Source: GCA-2862585 sp036340235 (GTDB lineage Bacteria; Bacteroidota; Bacteroidia; Flavobacteriales; UBA7312). Taken from it: DNA of 39,742 nucleotides. The stretch covers positions 1-39,742 of the forward strand of contig JAYYZE010000002.1 in the NCBI GenBank assembly GCA_036340235.1. Reading direction: 5' to 3'. The translations under genes and the position numbers were made by a program. Below the pieces are notes generated by a model. The model saw nothing but the letters and a program-made list of their open reading frames with translations. It had not been told where the DNA came from and searched no databases. Below are positions 1-8,317 of the stretch, one piece after another; the stretch's first letter is position 1; each line of letters starts with the position of its first letter.

Positions 1-1
1 G

Positions 2-145
2 CCAACCGACGAGGCCTGTCTAACTTATTTCGAGAGACGTTTTTATGATTCAGAAGGCAATGTATGTGAACAAATAGCCTACAGTGGTTATAGTGAGAGA
101 TGCTTTGAAAGTTTGGAGGCCTGCCAGGACTGTCTGTACAACTAG
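2..145 (+). CDS. C-terminal end of a small Cys-rich, Kunitz/BPTI-like protein (5' partial)
   Basis: The frame is open from the window edge to a TAG at 143-145 and gives 47 residues, ending in a Cys-rich tail. The pattern resembles the second half of a Kunitz (BPTI) domain: a Cys followed 16 residues later by another Cys with an aromatic-rich RRFYD segment between them, then an AYSGY stretch where BPTI has YGGC, then ESLEACQDC near the end. The Cys usually found in the YGGC position is Tyr here, with a Cys four residues later, and the last two Cys are CxxC rather than CxxxC. A signal peptide and other domains would lie outside the window. The stop codon shares the CTAG tetramer with the stop of the convergent gpsA. 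Kunitz homology is by eye only; it could also be an unrelated disulfide-rich tail of a lipoprotein. Confidence 0.55.
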   Translation, partial: PTDEACLTYFERRFYDSEGNVCEQIAYSGYSERCFESLEACQDCLYN

Positions 146-1137
146 TTGAGTTGATCGGACAATAGTCGCATTTCGATAACAGGCGAAATGCGTTCATAAA
201 GGATATTGTAAACTGCTTTAGTAATGGGCATTTCAATTTGATGCTCGTCGTTAATTTCCTTTATACACTTTACGGCATAAAACCCCTCAGCAACCATTTT
301 CATTTCCAGTTGAGCTGATTTAACAGAGTAGCCCTTACCTATCATATTGCCAAACGTTCTGTTACGGCTAAACTGGGAGTACATGGTCACTAATAAATCC
401 CCCAAATAAGCCGACTCCTTGATGTCTCTTTTGATAGGGTGCACGGCGTCAACAAAACGCTTAATTTCACGAATAGCATTAGATGCCAATACCGACTGAA
501 AATTGTCACCATAGCCCAAACTATGACAAATGCCAGATGCAATGGCAATTACATTTTTTAGTACTGCCGCAATCTCTGTGCCGAAAATGTCTTCTGAAGT
601 GTTGGCTTTAATATATCGACATCGTATTTGTTGAGCAAACCATTCCGCTTTTTGGATATCCTCGCAGGCAACGGTGAGATAGGATAGCCTTTCTAAAGCC
701 ACTTCTTCAGCATGACAGGGACCCGTTAATACCCCAATATTTTCATAAGAAATGCCAAATTTGTTGTGTAAATACTCTCCAATAATTCTATTCTTTTCAG
801 CAATAATACCTTTTACAGCTGAAACAATAAATTTGTCTTTCAACGAGCCATTCATTTGCTTTAAAATGGTGCGTAAAAAAGCAGAAGGAACTGCCAAAAT
901 CAAACAATCAGCTTGACCAACAATATCGTCTAAATTATCGCTAATCGTTAATTTATCTTGATGTAAATCGGCTGAGCTAATATAGTTTGGGTTATTACCA
1001 TATTTTTTAATGTGAGTAATAGTATCTGGATTCCTCATCCACCACAATATATGCTCTCTATTTTCTGATAACATTTTTACAATGGCTGTAGCCCAACTTC
1101 CACCACCAATAACCGCTATGTTTTGAGGTGCTGACAT
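142..1137 (-). CDS. gpsA: Glycerol-3-phosphate dehydrogenase [NAD(P)+]
   Basis: Cytoplasmic enzyme that reduces dihydroxyacetone phosphate to sn-glycerol 3-phosphate, the backbone for phospholipid synthesis. The 331-residue length is normal for GpsA. The N-terminus holds the Rossmann dinucleotide motif (VIGGGSWATA, about residues 9-18), followed by the conserved SAVKGI (about 106-111) and LTGPCHAEEV (about 137-146) segments. The C-terminal helical domain begins with the catalytic-lysine region GTEIAAVLKNVIAIASG. The gene starts directly after the lysS stop codon with no gap, so the two are almost certainly co-transcribed from the lysS promoter. Its own TAG stop overlaps that of the convergent Cys-rich gene at CTAG (142-145). 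Confidence 0.96.
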   Translation of the reverse strand: MSAPQNIAVIGGGSWATAIVKMLSENREHILWWMRNPDTITHIKKYGNNPNYISSADLHQDKLTISDNLDDIVGQADCLILAVPSAFLRTILKQMNGSLKDKFIVSAVKGIIAEKNRIIGEYLHNKFGISYENIGVLTGPCHAEEVALERLSYLTVACEDIQKAEWFAQQIRCRYIKANTSEDIFGTEIAAVLKNVIAIASGICHSLGYGDNFQSVLASNAIREIKRFVDAVHPIKRDIKESAYLGDLLVTMYSQFSRNRTFGNMIGKGYSVKSAQLEMKMVAEGFYAVKCIKEINDEHQIEMPITKAVYNILYERISPVIEMRLLSDQLN

Positions 1138-2667
1138 TTATTCTTCTTCGAAACGTTTTTGTTCAGGCTTCATCTGTGGAAAGAACAAAACATCTTGTAT
1201 GGAATTACTATTGGTCATAATCATTGATAGTCTATCGATGCCTATTCCTAATCCGGCGGTAGGAGGCATTCCATATTCAATGGATCGTAAAAAATCTTCA
1301 TCAAGTATCATAGCATCCTCATCGCCTCTTTTGGCCAATTGTAACTGTTCTTCAAAACGATGACGTTGGTCAATGGGATCGTTTAGTTCAGAAAATGCGT
1401 TTAAAATTTCTTTCCCATTACAAATCGCTTCAAATCGTTCCACTAAACCCTCTTTATCACGGTGTTTTTTGGCTAAAGGAGACATTTCTACTGGATAATC
1501 TGTGATAAATGTGGGCTGTATCAAAGAATCTTCGCATTTTTCGCCAAAAATTTCGTCTATCAACTTTCCTCTACCCATTGACGAATCGACTTCTACTCCT
1601 AGTTTTTTAGCAGTCTCAGCCATTTCATTTTCATTCATGCTAGAAACATCTATTCCTGTGAAATGCTCAATCGCTTCATACATGGTGTATCGCTTCCAAG
1701 GGCGTTGAAAATTAATCATATTATCACCTACCTGTACTTCAGTCGTTCCATGTAAATCTAGAGCAATTTTCTCAACCATTTCTTCTACTAAGTCCATCAT
1801 CCAATAGTAGTCTTTATAGGCCACATACAATTCAACTTGAGTAAACTCAGGATTGTGAAAACGGCTCATACCTTCGTTTCTAAAGTCTTTAGAAAATTCA
1901 TAAACTCCGTCGAACCCCCCAACAATTAAGCGCTTCAGGTACAACTCGTTAGCAATACGCAAATACAATGTCATATCCAAAGTGTTGTGATGCGTTTTGA
2001 ATGGGCGGGCAGCTGCTCCGCCATAAATCGGTTGCAATATAGGTGTCTCAACCTCCAAATAGCCTTTGTCGTTTAGAAAGGAACGCATGGAATTGGTTAG
2101 TTGCGTTCGTTTAACAAAGGCTTCTTTAACGTGAGGGTTGACAACAAGGTCAACGTAGCGTTGGCGGTATCGCTTTTCAGGGTCCGTGAAGGCGTCATGC
2201 ACTTTTCCCTCGGAATCCATCTTCGGCAAAGGTAAAGGGCGTAGGCTTTTGCTAAGGACCGTAAAAGACTCCACGTAGATAGATATCTCACCAACTTTTG
2301 TAGTAAAGACATGTCCTTTAACTCCAATGAAATCGCCAATATCCAACAGTTTTTTGAAAACAGTATTATACATCGTTTTGTCTTCTCCAGGACAAATTTC
2401 GTCGCGGTTGAAATACAGTTGAATTTTACCTGTACTATCTTGTAATTCAGCAAAGGCGGCCTTTCCCATAAGTCGGCGACTCATAAGTCGGCCGGCTATT
2501 TTTATGTCTTCAAAATTCTGTTTTTCGGAGGAGAATGCTTCTTTGATTTCGCAAGCCGATGCAGTTACTTCAAACAGCTCAGAAGGATAAGGATTGATTC
2601 CAAGATCAATTAATTTTTGTAAGGACTCTCTCCTAACGATTTCTTGTTCGGACAGGGGGTTGCTCAT
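1138..2667 (-). CDS. lysS: Lysyl-tRNA synthetase, class II
   Basis: Charges tRNA-Lys with lysine. The N-terminal OB-fold anticodon-binding domain is visible (AGRLMSRRLMGKAAFAELQD, about residues 58-77). It is followed by the class II catalytic core: motif 1 around RYRQRYVDLV, motif 2 around FRNEGMSRFHNPEFTQVE, and motif 3 near the C-terminus (GLGIGIDRLSM). I place the start at the ATG at 2667, giving MSNPLSEQE and 509 aa. An in-frame ATG at 2685 would give six more residues, but it overlaps a -7 promoter box (2683-2690, minus) and so would not be transcribed. Followed immediately by gpsA. Confidence 0.97.
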   Translation of the reverse strand: MSNPLSEQEIVRRESLQKLIDLGINPYPSELFEVTASACEIKEAFSSEKQNFEDIKIAGRLMSRRLMGKAAFAELQDSTGKIQLYFNRDEICPGEDKTMYNTVFKKLLDIGDFIGVKGHVFTTKVGEISIYVESFTVLSKSLRPLPLPKMDSEGKVHDAFTDPEKRYRQRYVDLVVNPHVKEAFVKRTQLTNSMRSFLNDKGYLEVETPILQPIYGGAAARPFKTHHNTLDMTLYLRIANELYLKRLIVGGFDGVYEFSKDFRNEGMSRFHNPEFTQVELYVAYKDYYWMMDLVEEMVEKIALDLHGTTEVQVGDNMINFQRPWKRYTMYEAIEHFTGIDVSSMNENEMAETAKKLGVEVDSSMGRGKLIDEIFGEKCEDSLIQPTFITDYPVEMSPLAKKHRDKEGLVERFEAICNGKEILNAFSELNDPIDQRHRFEEQLQLAKRGDEDAMILDEDFLRSIEYGMPPTAGLGIGIDRLSMIMTNSNSIQDVLFFPQMKPEQKRFEEE

Positions 2668-2682
2668 AGGATAAATTTTGGG

Positions 2683-2690
2683 CAAAGATA
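2683..2690 (-). promoter_or_regulatory. Bacteroidota -7 box for lysS-gpsA
   Basis: On the minus strand this reads TATCTTTG, matching the Bacteroidota primary sigma -7 consensus TAnnTTTG, with the lysS ATG 15 bases downstream. The leader would be very short. The -33 element is not clearly visible. Confidence 0.6.
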
Positions 2691-2707
2691 TTAAATAAAT
2701 AACTGGC

Positions 2708-2723
2708 TATTTTTGTACTTTTG
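2708..2723 (+). promoter_or_regulatory. Two overlapping-register -7 boxes for the isomerase-lipB pair
   Basis: TATTTTTG (2708-2715) and TACTTTTG (2716-2723) both match TAnnTTTG and lie 40-56 bases before the ATG at 2764. Either or both could serve the plus-strand operon. They stand back to back with the lysS promoter. Confidence 0.5.
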
Positions 2724-2763
2724 AAATCGCATTAAATACAAATCACAAAAATTAGATAAAATT

Positions 2764-3753
2764 ATGAAAATGAATGACTACATCAGCGACTTTACAAAAC
2801 ACCTTTCTGAAGCGTTGGAAATAGGTAGGTCTACCATCATGGACGAATCAGTTGCGGATATTCATAATGTACTAATCTGTGGTTTGGGGGGCTCCGGAAT
2901 TGGTGGCACCATAGTATCTGACATAATTTCTGATCAAATAGACATTCCTGTTTCTGCTACTAAAGACTATAGTATTCCTAATTTTGTGGACGAAAACACC
3001 TTAGTCATTGCCTCATCATATTCTGGAAATACGGAGGAGACACTTTACGCCTTGGAAGCATGTCAGGCACGCATGGCCCAAATAGCATGTGTTACCTCCG
3101 GAGGTAAGTTGGCGGAGCTAGCCAAAGCTAAAGGGTTCAATTTAATTCAAATTCCAGGAGGTCAACCCCCGCGCGCTATGTTCGGATATTCATTTACTCA
3201 ATTGTTTTTTATCTTGCATCACTATGGTTTAATTGACGATTCTTTCCAGTTAGAATTTGAGAAAGGGATTACCCTTTTGGACGAATGCGAAGAAGGCATT
3301 AAGTCTGAAGCCAAACAGCTTGCCGAAAAGTTATTCGACACTACTCCAGTCATCTACACGGCTGCTGGTTTTGAAGGGGTGGGTATTCGCTTTCGACAAC
3401 AAATTAATGAAAATAGCAAAATGTTGTGTTGGCACCACGTTATACCCGAAATGAATCACAATGAGTTACTAGGTTGGAGAATCAATACCGACAAGCTTGG
3501 CGTGGTCTATTTTAGAAATAAAAGCGACTACGATAGAAACCAAGTACGAATTGATATCAACAAAGAAGTATTAGCAAAGTATACAGATAATATTAATGAA
3601 ATATGGAGCAAAGGCGATACCAAAATTGAAAACTCCCTGTATCATATTCATCTAGGCGACTGGGTATCGTGGTACTTATCTGAAATGAACAAGGTTGATG
3701 CCATAGAAATTGATGTCATCAATTTCTTAAAGGGCTCACTAGCAAAGGTGTAA
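2764..3753 (+). CDS. SIS-domain phosphosugar isomerase (bifunctional phosphoglucose/phosphomannose isomerase type)
   Basis: Probably interconverts glucose-6-P or mannose-6-P with fructose-6-P in the cytoplasm. The 329-residue protein has the two-SIS-domain layout of the bacterial PGI/PMI family. A glycine-rich phosphate-binding segment GLGGSGIGG lies at about residues 40-48, and the sugar-phosphate loop SSYSGNTEET at about 79-88. In the second half a NENSK...PEMNHNELLGW stretch matches the catalytic Glu/His region (about residues 217-239) of the bact-PGI_C domain. This type replaces the classical Pgi in many Bacteroidota and archaea. It is separated from lipB by two bases and probably shares its transcript. 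The exact sugar specificity cannot be read from the sequence. Confidence 0.88.
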   Translation: MKMNDYISDFTKHLSEALEIGRSTIMDESVADIHNVLICGLGGSGIGGTIVSDIISDQIDIPVSATKDYSIPNFVDENTLVIASSYSGNTEETLYALEACQARMAQIACVTSGGKLAELAKAKGFNLIQIPGGQPPRAMFGYSFTQLFFILHHYGLIDDSFQLEFEKGITLLDECEEGIKSEAKQLAEKLFDTTPVIYTAAGFEGVGIRFRQQINENSKMLCWHHVIPEMNHNELLGWRINTDKLGVVYFRNKSDYDRNQVRIDINKEVLAKYTDNINEIWSKGDTKIENSLYHIHLGDWVSWYLSEMNKVDAIEIDVINFLKGSLAKV

Positions 3754-3755
3754 AC

Positions 3756-4451
3756 ATGCCAAATGTAGTTTTTCAGGACCTAGGATTAATTGATTATAAA
3801 GAATGTTGGGAATATCAAGAGCTACGCTTTAACGAAATACTAGAAATAAAGAAAGCCAATCGAAAGAACAATAAATGCCAGCCTACCACCTCTTATTTGC
3901 TGTTTTGCGAACATCCACATGTTTATACTTTAGGTAAAAGTGGTGACGAAAATAATCTATTGGTCAATGAAGCCTATTTAAAATCACGAGGAGCATCTTT
4001 TTATAAAATTAACCGTGGTGGCGATATTACCTACCATGGTCCTGGTCAAATTGTGGGGTATCCTATTCTAGATTTAGATAATTTTTTTACCGATATCCAC
4101 AAATATTTGCGCTTATTGGAAGAGGCTGTTATTTTAACCTTAAAGGATTATGGCATTGAAAGCGGTAGGTCAGACGGAGAAACCGGTGTTTGGTTAGATA
4201 TAGGCACCCAAAATGCCCGTAAGATTTGCGCCTTAGGAGTGCGCTCCAGTCGATGGGTTACTATGCATGGCTTTGCCTTTAACGTCAATTGCGATTTATC
4301 GTATTTTGGGAATATTATCCCCTGTGGGATTGCCGATAAATCCGTTACATCAATGCAAAAAGAGCTAGGTCATGAGGTGCCGATTGATGATGTCAAACAC
4401 AGTCTGAAAAGCTATCTTTCTTCAGAGTTTGATATAAGTTACAGTGACTAA
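3756..4451 (+). CDS. lipB: Lipoyl(octanoyl) transferase
   Basis: Transfers octanoyl from acyl carrier protein to lipoyl domains of 2-oxoacid dehydrogenases and the glycine cleavage H protein. The 231 residues include the family hallmarks: LGKSGDENNLL (about 66-76), the RGGDITYHGPGQIVGYPILD block (about 88-107), the lysine-containing ARKICALGVR segment where the catalytic Lys sits, MHGFAFNVN, and the catalytic-Cys motif IIPCGI (about 188-193). The start is the ATG two bases after the isomerase stop; translational coupling is likely. Nothing is unusual about the length or motifs. Confidence 0.96.
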   Translation: MPNVVFQDLGLIDYKECWEYQELRFNEILEIKKANRKNNKCQPTTSYLLFCEHPHVYTLGKSGDENNLLVNEAYLKSRGASFYKINRGGDITYHGPGQIVGYPILDLDNFFTDIHKYLRLLEEAVILTLKDYGIESGRSDGETGVWLDIGTQNARKICALGVRSSRWVTMHGFAFNVNCDLSYFGNIIPCGIADKSVTSMQKELGHEVPIDDVKHSLKSYLSSEFDISYSD

Positions 4452-4610
4452 ATTTATTCTGTGAGGTAGTTTTGATTGAATTGATTAGGGTATTATCTAG
4501 CATATTTGGGTTATAGTACTGTAGATGTTTCATTTGAGATTGTGTGTTTTCAGATTTAAACTATCAAAATCTAGTTCTAATTTATTACTTGTGATGATGC
4601 TATCAAATAG

Positions 4611-4618
4611 TATCTTTG
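4611..4618 (+). promoter_or_regulatory. -7 box for the DEDDy exonuclease gene
   Basis: TATCTTTG matches TAnnTTTG exactly, with CTTG at 4588-4591 giving a 19-base spacing to a -33-like TTG. The ATG at 4628 lies nine bases after the box, so the transcript would be nearly leaderless. A TTG at 4616, in the same frame, lies inside the box and is excluded as a start. Confidence 0.65.
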
Positions 4619-4627
4619 TCAATCGTT

Positions 4628-5347
4628 ATGCTTGAAAATATCCCTATACATAATATTCTTTTTTTAGACGTTGAAACGGTACCGCTTTCTCCCAGTTTTC
4701 AAGAGCTTTCAGAAAACTTTCAACAGCTATGGGCTGAGAAAACCCAATGGCAACGATCTCAAGATCAAAGTCCTGAAATGTTCTATGAGCAAAAAGCTGG
4801 CGTAATGGCTGAATTTGCTAAGGTTGTGTGTGTGTGTGTAGGCTATTTATACAGGAAAGATGGGCAACATTTATTCAAAATTAAATCGTTTTATGGCTAT
4901 GAAGAAAAACAAATACTATTGGATTTGAAAAGCTTACTAGATGATAAATTCAACACACAAAATCATTATTTATGTGCCCACAACGGCAAGGAGTTTGACT
5001 TCCCCTTTTTGTGTCGCAGAATGCTTATTAATGGTGTGAAGCTACCCAAAATATTGGATCTCTCTGCAAAGAAACCATGGGAGGTTCGCCACCTAGACAC
5101 TATGGAAATGTGGCGCTTTGGCGATTACAAGCGCTACACATCTATAACACTTTTGGCGGCTTTGTTTAACATTCCAACACCAAAAGATGATATTGATGGC
5201 AGTCAAGTTGCTAAGATTTATTGGCAAGACAAAAACCTTGAACGCATTAAAACCTATTGTCAAAAAGACACCCTAACAGTGGCTCAACTCTTTTTGAGAT
5301 ACCAAAACAAAGCCATATTAAAGCAAGACCAAATTGAAGTTGCATAA
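4628..5347 (+). CDS. Predicted 3'-5' exonuclease, PolB-like DEDDy family
   Basis: A 239-residue stand-alone exonuclease domain of the type related to family B polymerase proofreading domains, common in Bacteroidota. Visible motifs are ExoI (FLDVETV, the first Asp and Glu), ExoII (AHNGKEFDFPFLCRRM, with the second Asp) and ExoIII (TYCQKDTLTVAQL, Tyr four residues before the Asp), which together make a DEDDy site. No polymerase domain follows. A role in DNA repair or nucleic-acid turnover is inferred from the family only. The gene has its own promoter and is followed 40 bases later by the ABC ATPase. Confidence 0.85.
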   Translation: MLENIPIHNILFLDVETVPLSPSFQELSENFQQLWAEKTQWQRSQDQSPEMFYEQKAGVMAEFAKVVCVCVGYLYRKDGQHLFKIKSFYGYEEKQILLDLKSLLDDKFNTQNHYLCAHNGKEFDFPFLCRRMLINGVKLPKILDLSAKKPWEVRHLDTMEMWRFGDYKRYTSITLLAALFNIPTPKDDIDGSQVAKIYWQDKNLERIKTYCQKDTLTVAQLFLRYQNKAILKQDQIEVA

Positions 5348-5387
5348 TTGAACATTTACGACTAAATTGAGCATCATTTTTTAGATT

Positions 5388-7169
5388 ATGAGTAATACGC
5401 TATTAGAATTCAAAAACTTAATTACAGAGTTTCATACCGAGGGAAAAGTTGTCACGGCAGTTAACAACGTTAGTTTTTGCTTGAACAAAGGCCAAACCAT
5501 AGGCATTGTTGGAGAGTCTGGTTCCGGAAAATCGGTAACCTCTTTATCTGCTATGCGACTAATTCCGAGTCCCCCAGGAAAAATCGCAAATGGAAAAATC
5601 ATTTTTCACAAAGATGGAGAGGCCATAGATTTATTACAGCTATCTGAAAAAGAAATGCGAGCCTACAGGGGTAACGATATCGCTATGATATTTCAAGAGC
5701 CCATGACCTCTCTAAACCCTGTGTTTACTTGCGGTGATCAAGTAATGGAGGCTATTATGCTACACCAAAATATCAGTAAGCACGAAGCTAAAGACTTGAC
5801 CATAAAATTATTCGAAGAGGTTCAACTACCAGACCCGCAACGAATTTTTAGCACTTATCCACATCAAATTTCAGGTGGGCAAAAACAACGTGTGATGATA
5901 GCCATGGCTATGTCTTGTCAACCGTCTGTACTAGTTGCTGATGAACCCACTACCGCATTGGATGTTACTGTCCAAAAAACCATTTTGGAGTTAATGCAAA
6001 AGCTACAAAAAGAACACGACATGGGAATACTGTTCATTACTCACGATTTGGGTGTAATTGCAGAGCTAGCCGATAAGGTAGTCGTTATGTATAAAGGTAA
6101 CATAGTCGAACAAGGTAATGTTTGGGATATTTTCAATAACCCACAACATCCCTACACTAAGGGCTTGCTGGCGTGTCGTCCTCCTTTGGATAAACGCTAC
6201 AAGTTTTTACCTACTGTAAGCGACTTCATGAAAACAAATGACCAAGGTGAAGAAATCGCCAACGATATTTCAGTAGAAGAGTTTACCAAAGACCTCGAAA
6301 TAAGCAAAAGTGAAAGAGATAACGCCCAAAAAGAATTATTTAAACAACAACCCATTTTAGAAATAAAAAACCTCAAAACATATTTTCCTATTCGTAATGG
6401 TTTTTTTGGCGGTATTACCGATTACGTAAAAGCAGTCGACGATATTAGTTTTGATGTATATCCTGGTGAAACGTTGGGACTTGTTGGCGAATCTGGCTGT
6501 GGTAAAACAACTACAGGCAGAACCATTCTCCGACTAAATGAACCAACTGAAGGACAAATGATATATAAAGGTCGTGATATTGCATCATTTGACGAAAAAG
6601 AATTGCGCGAATTTAGAAAAGAAGTGCAAATTATATTTCAAGACCCCTATTCTTCTCTTAACCCAAGAATGACTATCGGCAATGCTATTATGGAGCCCAT
6701 GAAGGTACACGGTATCTTAGCCAACGATGAAGAACGCAAACAACGCGTTGAAGAGTTATTAGAAAAAGTAAGTCTAGGAGCTGAACATTTTAATCGTTAT
6801 CCTCATGAGTTTTCTGGTGGACAAAGGCAACGAATAGGTATAGCAAGAGCCTTGGCTGTAAACCCTAAATTTATAATATGTGATGAGTCAGTATCGGCAC
6901 TAGATGTGTCTGTACAAGCACAAGTGCTTAACTTGTTAAACGACCTAAAGAAAGAATTTGGATTAACTTATATTTTTATATCTCATGACTTATCGGTTGT
7001 AAAATACATGAGCGACCGAATGGTGGTTATGCAAAACGGAAAAATTGAAGAAATGGGGGATGCTGATCAAATCTATTCAGAAGCAAAAACAACTTATACG
7101 CAGAGGTTAATTGCAGCCATTCCTGAAGGGCGAAAAGAAAACATCAAAAAAGTAGTGGATACTAATTAA
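5388..7169 (+). CDS. Fused double ABC ATPase, oligo/dipeptide (DppD-DppF) type
   Basis: Cytoplasmic motor of a peptide-type ABC importer; both ATPase halves are in one 593-residue chain, as in YejF or GsiA. Domain 1 (about residues 4-265) has Walker A GESGSGKS, signature SGGQKQR and Walker B VLVADEPTTALD. Domain 2 (about 325-580) has Walker A GESGCGKT, signature SGGQRQR and Walker B FIICDESVSALD; each carries the oligopeptide-type C-terminal region. The two halves are joined by an acidic linker of about 55 residues. In domain 2 the usual Pro after the Walker B Glu is Ser. No permease or binding-protein gene is next to it here, so its partners must lie elsewhere. Confidence 0.93.
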   Translation: MSNTLLEFKNLITEFHTEGKVVTAVNNVSFCLNKGQTIGIVGESGSGKSVTSLSAMRLIPSPPGKIANGKIIFHKDGEAIDLLQLSEKEMRAYRGNDIAMIFQEPMTSLNPVFTCGDQVMEAIMLHQNISKHEAKDLTIKLFEEVQLPDPQRIFSTYPHQISGGQKQRVMIAMAMSCQPSVLVADEPTTALDVTVQKTILELMQKLQKEHDMGILFITHDLGVIAELADKVVVMYKGNIVEQGNVWDIFNNPQHPYTKGLLACRPPLDKRYKFLPTVSDFMKTNDQGEEIANDISVEEFTKDLEISKSERDNAQKELFKQQPILEIKNLKTYFPIRNGFFGGITDYVKAVDDISFDVYPGETLGLVGESGCGKTTTGRTILRLNEPTEGQMIYKGRDIASFDEKELREFRKEVQIIFQDPYSSLNPRMTIGNAIMEPMKVHGILANDEERKQRVEELLEKVSLGAEHFNRYPHEFSGGQRQRIGIARALAVNPKFIICDESVSALDVSVQAQVLNLLNDLKKEFGLTYIFISHDLSVVKYMSDRMVVMQNGKIEEMGDADQIYSEAKTTYTQRLIAAIPEGRKENIKKVVDTN

Positions 7170-7472
7170 TCGATCATCTGATTATATCAGTAACGTTCCT
7201 ATTTCATTGAAAATAGTTGTTTTTTTTTATGAATACTGCTGCCTATTTCTTTTATCCACACCCGTTGAATATTTAAAGTACTTACATAGTAATGTTGTGT
7301 GTGGAAAATTACAATGTAGAATGAAATTTGAAACACCAAACCCAACACTTCGGCAGCTAATATTATGATGTTACGTTGATCGTATTAGTTTTTAAAAAAG
7401 GCATTTTTTTCTTCAAAATTGGGAGAAAATAAGTCTGAAACCCAGCTGAAAATCGCCAAAATTTTGCAAAAA

Positions 7473-7525
7473 TCCCATTTCGTCGGGCCTATATCCCATT
7501 TCATCAGAAAAAGTCCCATTTCGTC
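7473..7525. repeat. Three copies of a 12-mer at about 20-bp spacing
   Basis: TCCCATTTCGTC occurs at 7473-7484 and 7514-7525, with a one-mismatch copy (TCCCATTTCATC) at 7494-7505. The start-to-start distances are 21 and 20 bp, close to two helical turns, so all three would face the same side of the DNA. Candidates are a multi-site protein operator or the multiple transposase-binding repeats found at IS21-type ends; neither is proven. Confidence 0.7.
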
Positions 7526-7617
7526 AAAAAGATACTAATTTTTTAAAATAGGCGTTGTAAATTTGAAGTAACCTTGAAGCAAAGCTTACGTTTCATAAAT
7601 GAACTTGTTAAGGTTAA

Positions 7618-7654
7618 GTAATGCAGAAGTTAGCGCTTCTGCATTACATTTTTT
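7618..7654. terminator. Strong hairpin terminator downstream of scoB
   Basis: A perfect 12-bp stem (GTAATGCAGAAG at 7618-7629 paired with 7636-7647) with a six-base loop, followed on the plus strand by a run of T. It lies 12 bases beyond the scoB stop, so it probably ends the minus-strand operon. The U-tract is better for plus-strand transcription, so it may work in both directions. Confidence 0.75.
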
Positions 7655-7659
7655 AGGCT

Positions 7660-8316
7660 TCAGATAATCATTTCTGGAATATCGTTCTCTATAATTAAGT
7701 GCCCATCAGTAGCTTGTTTAATCTGACTAACGCTAACTCCGGGAGCTCTTTCAATGAGCTTAAAGCCCCCTTCAACGACGTCTATTACAGCTAGATTACT
7801 TACTATTCGTTTGACACATCCAACACCCGTCAGTGGTAAAGTACATTCTTTGAGTAATTTACTTTTTCCCGCTTTATTAGTATGCATCATGGCAACAATG
7901 ATATTTTCTGCAGAAGCTACTAAGTCCATAGCTCCCCCCATACCTTTGACCATTTTTCCGGGGATTTTCCAGTTGGCAATATCGCCTCTTTCAGAGACTT
8001 CCATGGCACCCAATACAGTAAGCTGAACGTGTTTGCCTCGAATCATAGCGAAACTGGTTGCCGAATCAAAAAAAACAGCACCTTCTAGTGTGGTTATTGT
8101 TTGTTTACCAGCGTTTATTAGGTCAGCATCTTCTTGTCCTTCTAGAGGAAAAGGACCCGTGCCTAAAACCCCATTTTCAGACTGAAATTCTACATTGATG
8201 CCCTTAGGGACATAGTTAGCCACTAAGGTTGGTATGCCTATTCCTAGGTTTACATAAAAACCATCTTTCAGTTCTTTAGCGATGCGTTTGGCTATTCCTA
8301 TTTTATCTAAAGACAT
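7660..8316 (-). CDS. scoB: 3-oxoacid CoA-transferase subunit B
   Basis: The 218-residue beta subunit of succinyl-CoA:3-ketoacid CoA-transferase (or acetoacetate CoA-transferase), which activates acetoacetate by moving CoA from succinyl-CoA or acetyl-CoA. The catalytic-glutamate segment is visible as EFQSENGVLGTGP (about residues 43-55), preceded by the VNLGIGIPTLV motif, and followed by the GGAMDLV and GVGCVKRIVSNLAVIDV stretches typical of the subunit. Two bases separate it from scoA upstream, so the subunits are co-translated. It is the last gene of a long minus-strand operon and is followed by a hairpin terminator. Confidence 0.94.
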   Translation of the reverse strand: MSLDKIGIAKRIAKELKDGFYVNLGIGIPTLVANYVPKGINVEFQSENGVLGTGPFPLEGQEDADLINAGKQTITTLEGAVFFDSATSFAMIRGKHVQLTVLGAMEVSERGDIANWKIPGKMVKGMGGAMDLVASAENIIVAMMHTNKAGKSKLLKECTLPLTGVGCVKRIVSNLAVIDVVEGGFKLIERAPGVSVSQIKQATDGHLIIENDIPEMII

Positions 8317-8317
8317 A

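Larger units (their letters stand above)
7170..7659. other. Gene-free interval with short repeats
   Basis: This 490-bp AT-rich interval separates the ABC ATPase from the scoB end and contains no convincing ORF. It holds an imperfect direct repeat (TATTAGTTTTTAAAAAAGGC at 7383 and TACTAATTTTTTAAAATAGG at 7533) flanking three copies of a 12-mer, then a strong hairpin at 7618-7647. The combination looks like the eroded end of a mobile element or an uncharacterised regulatory region. Confidence 0.5.

Noticed and set aside
7240..7320. Weak inverted repeat TATCCACAC / GTGTGTGGA
   Set aside because: Arms are short with a long loop; not strong enough to call an element.
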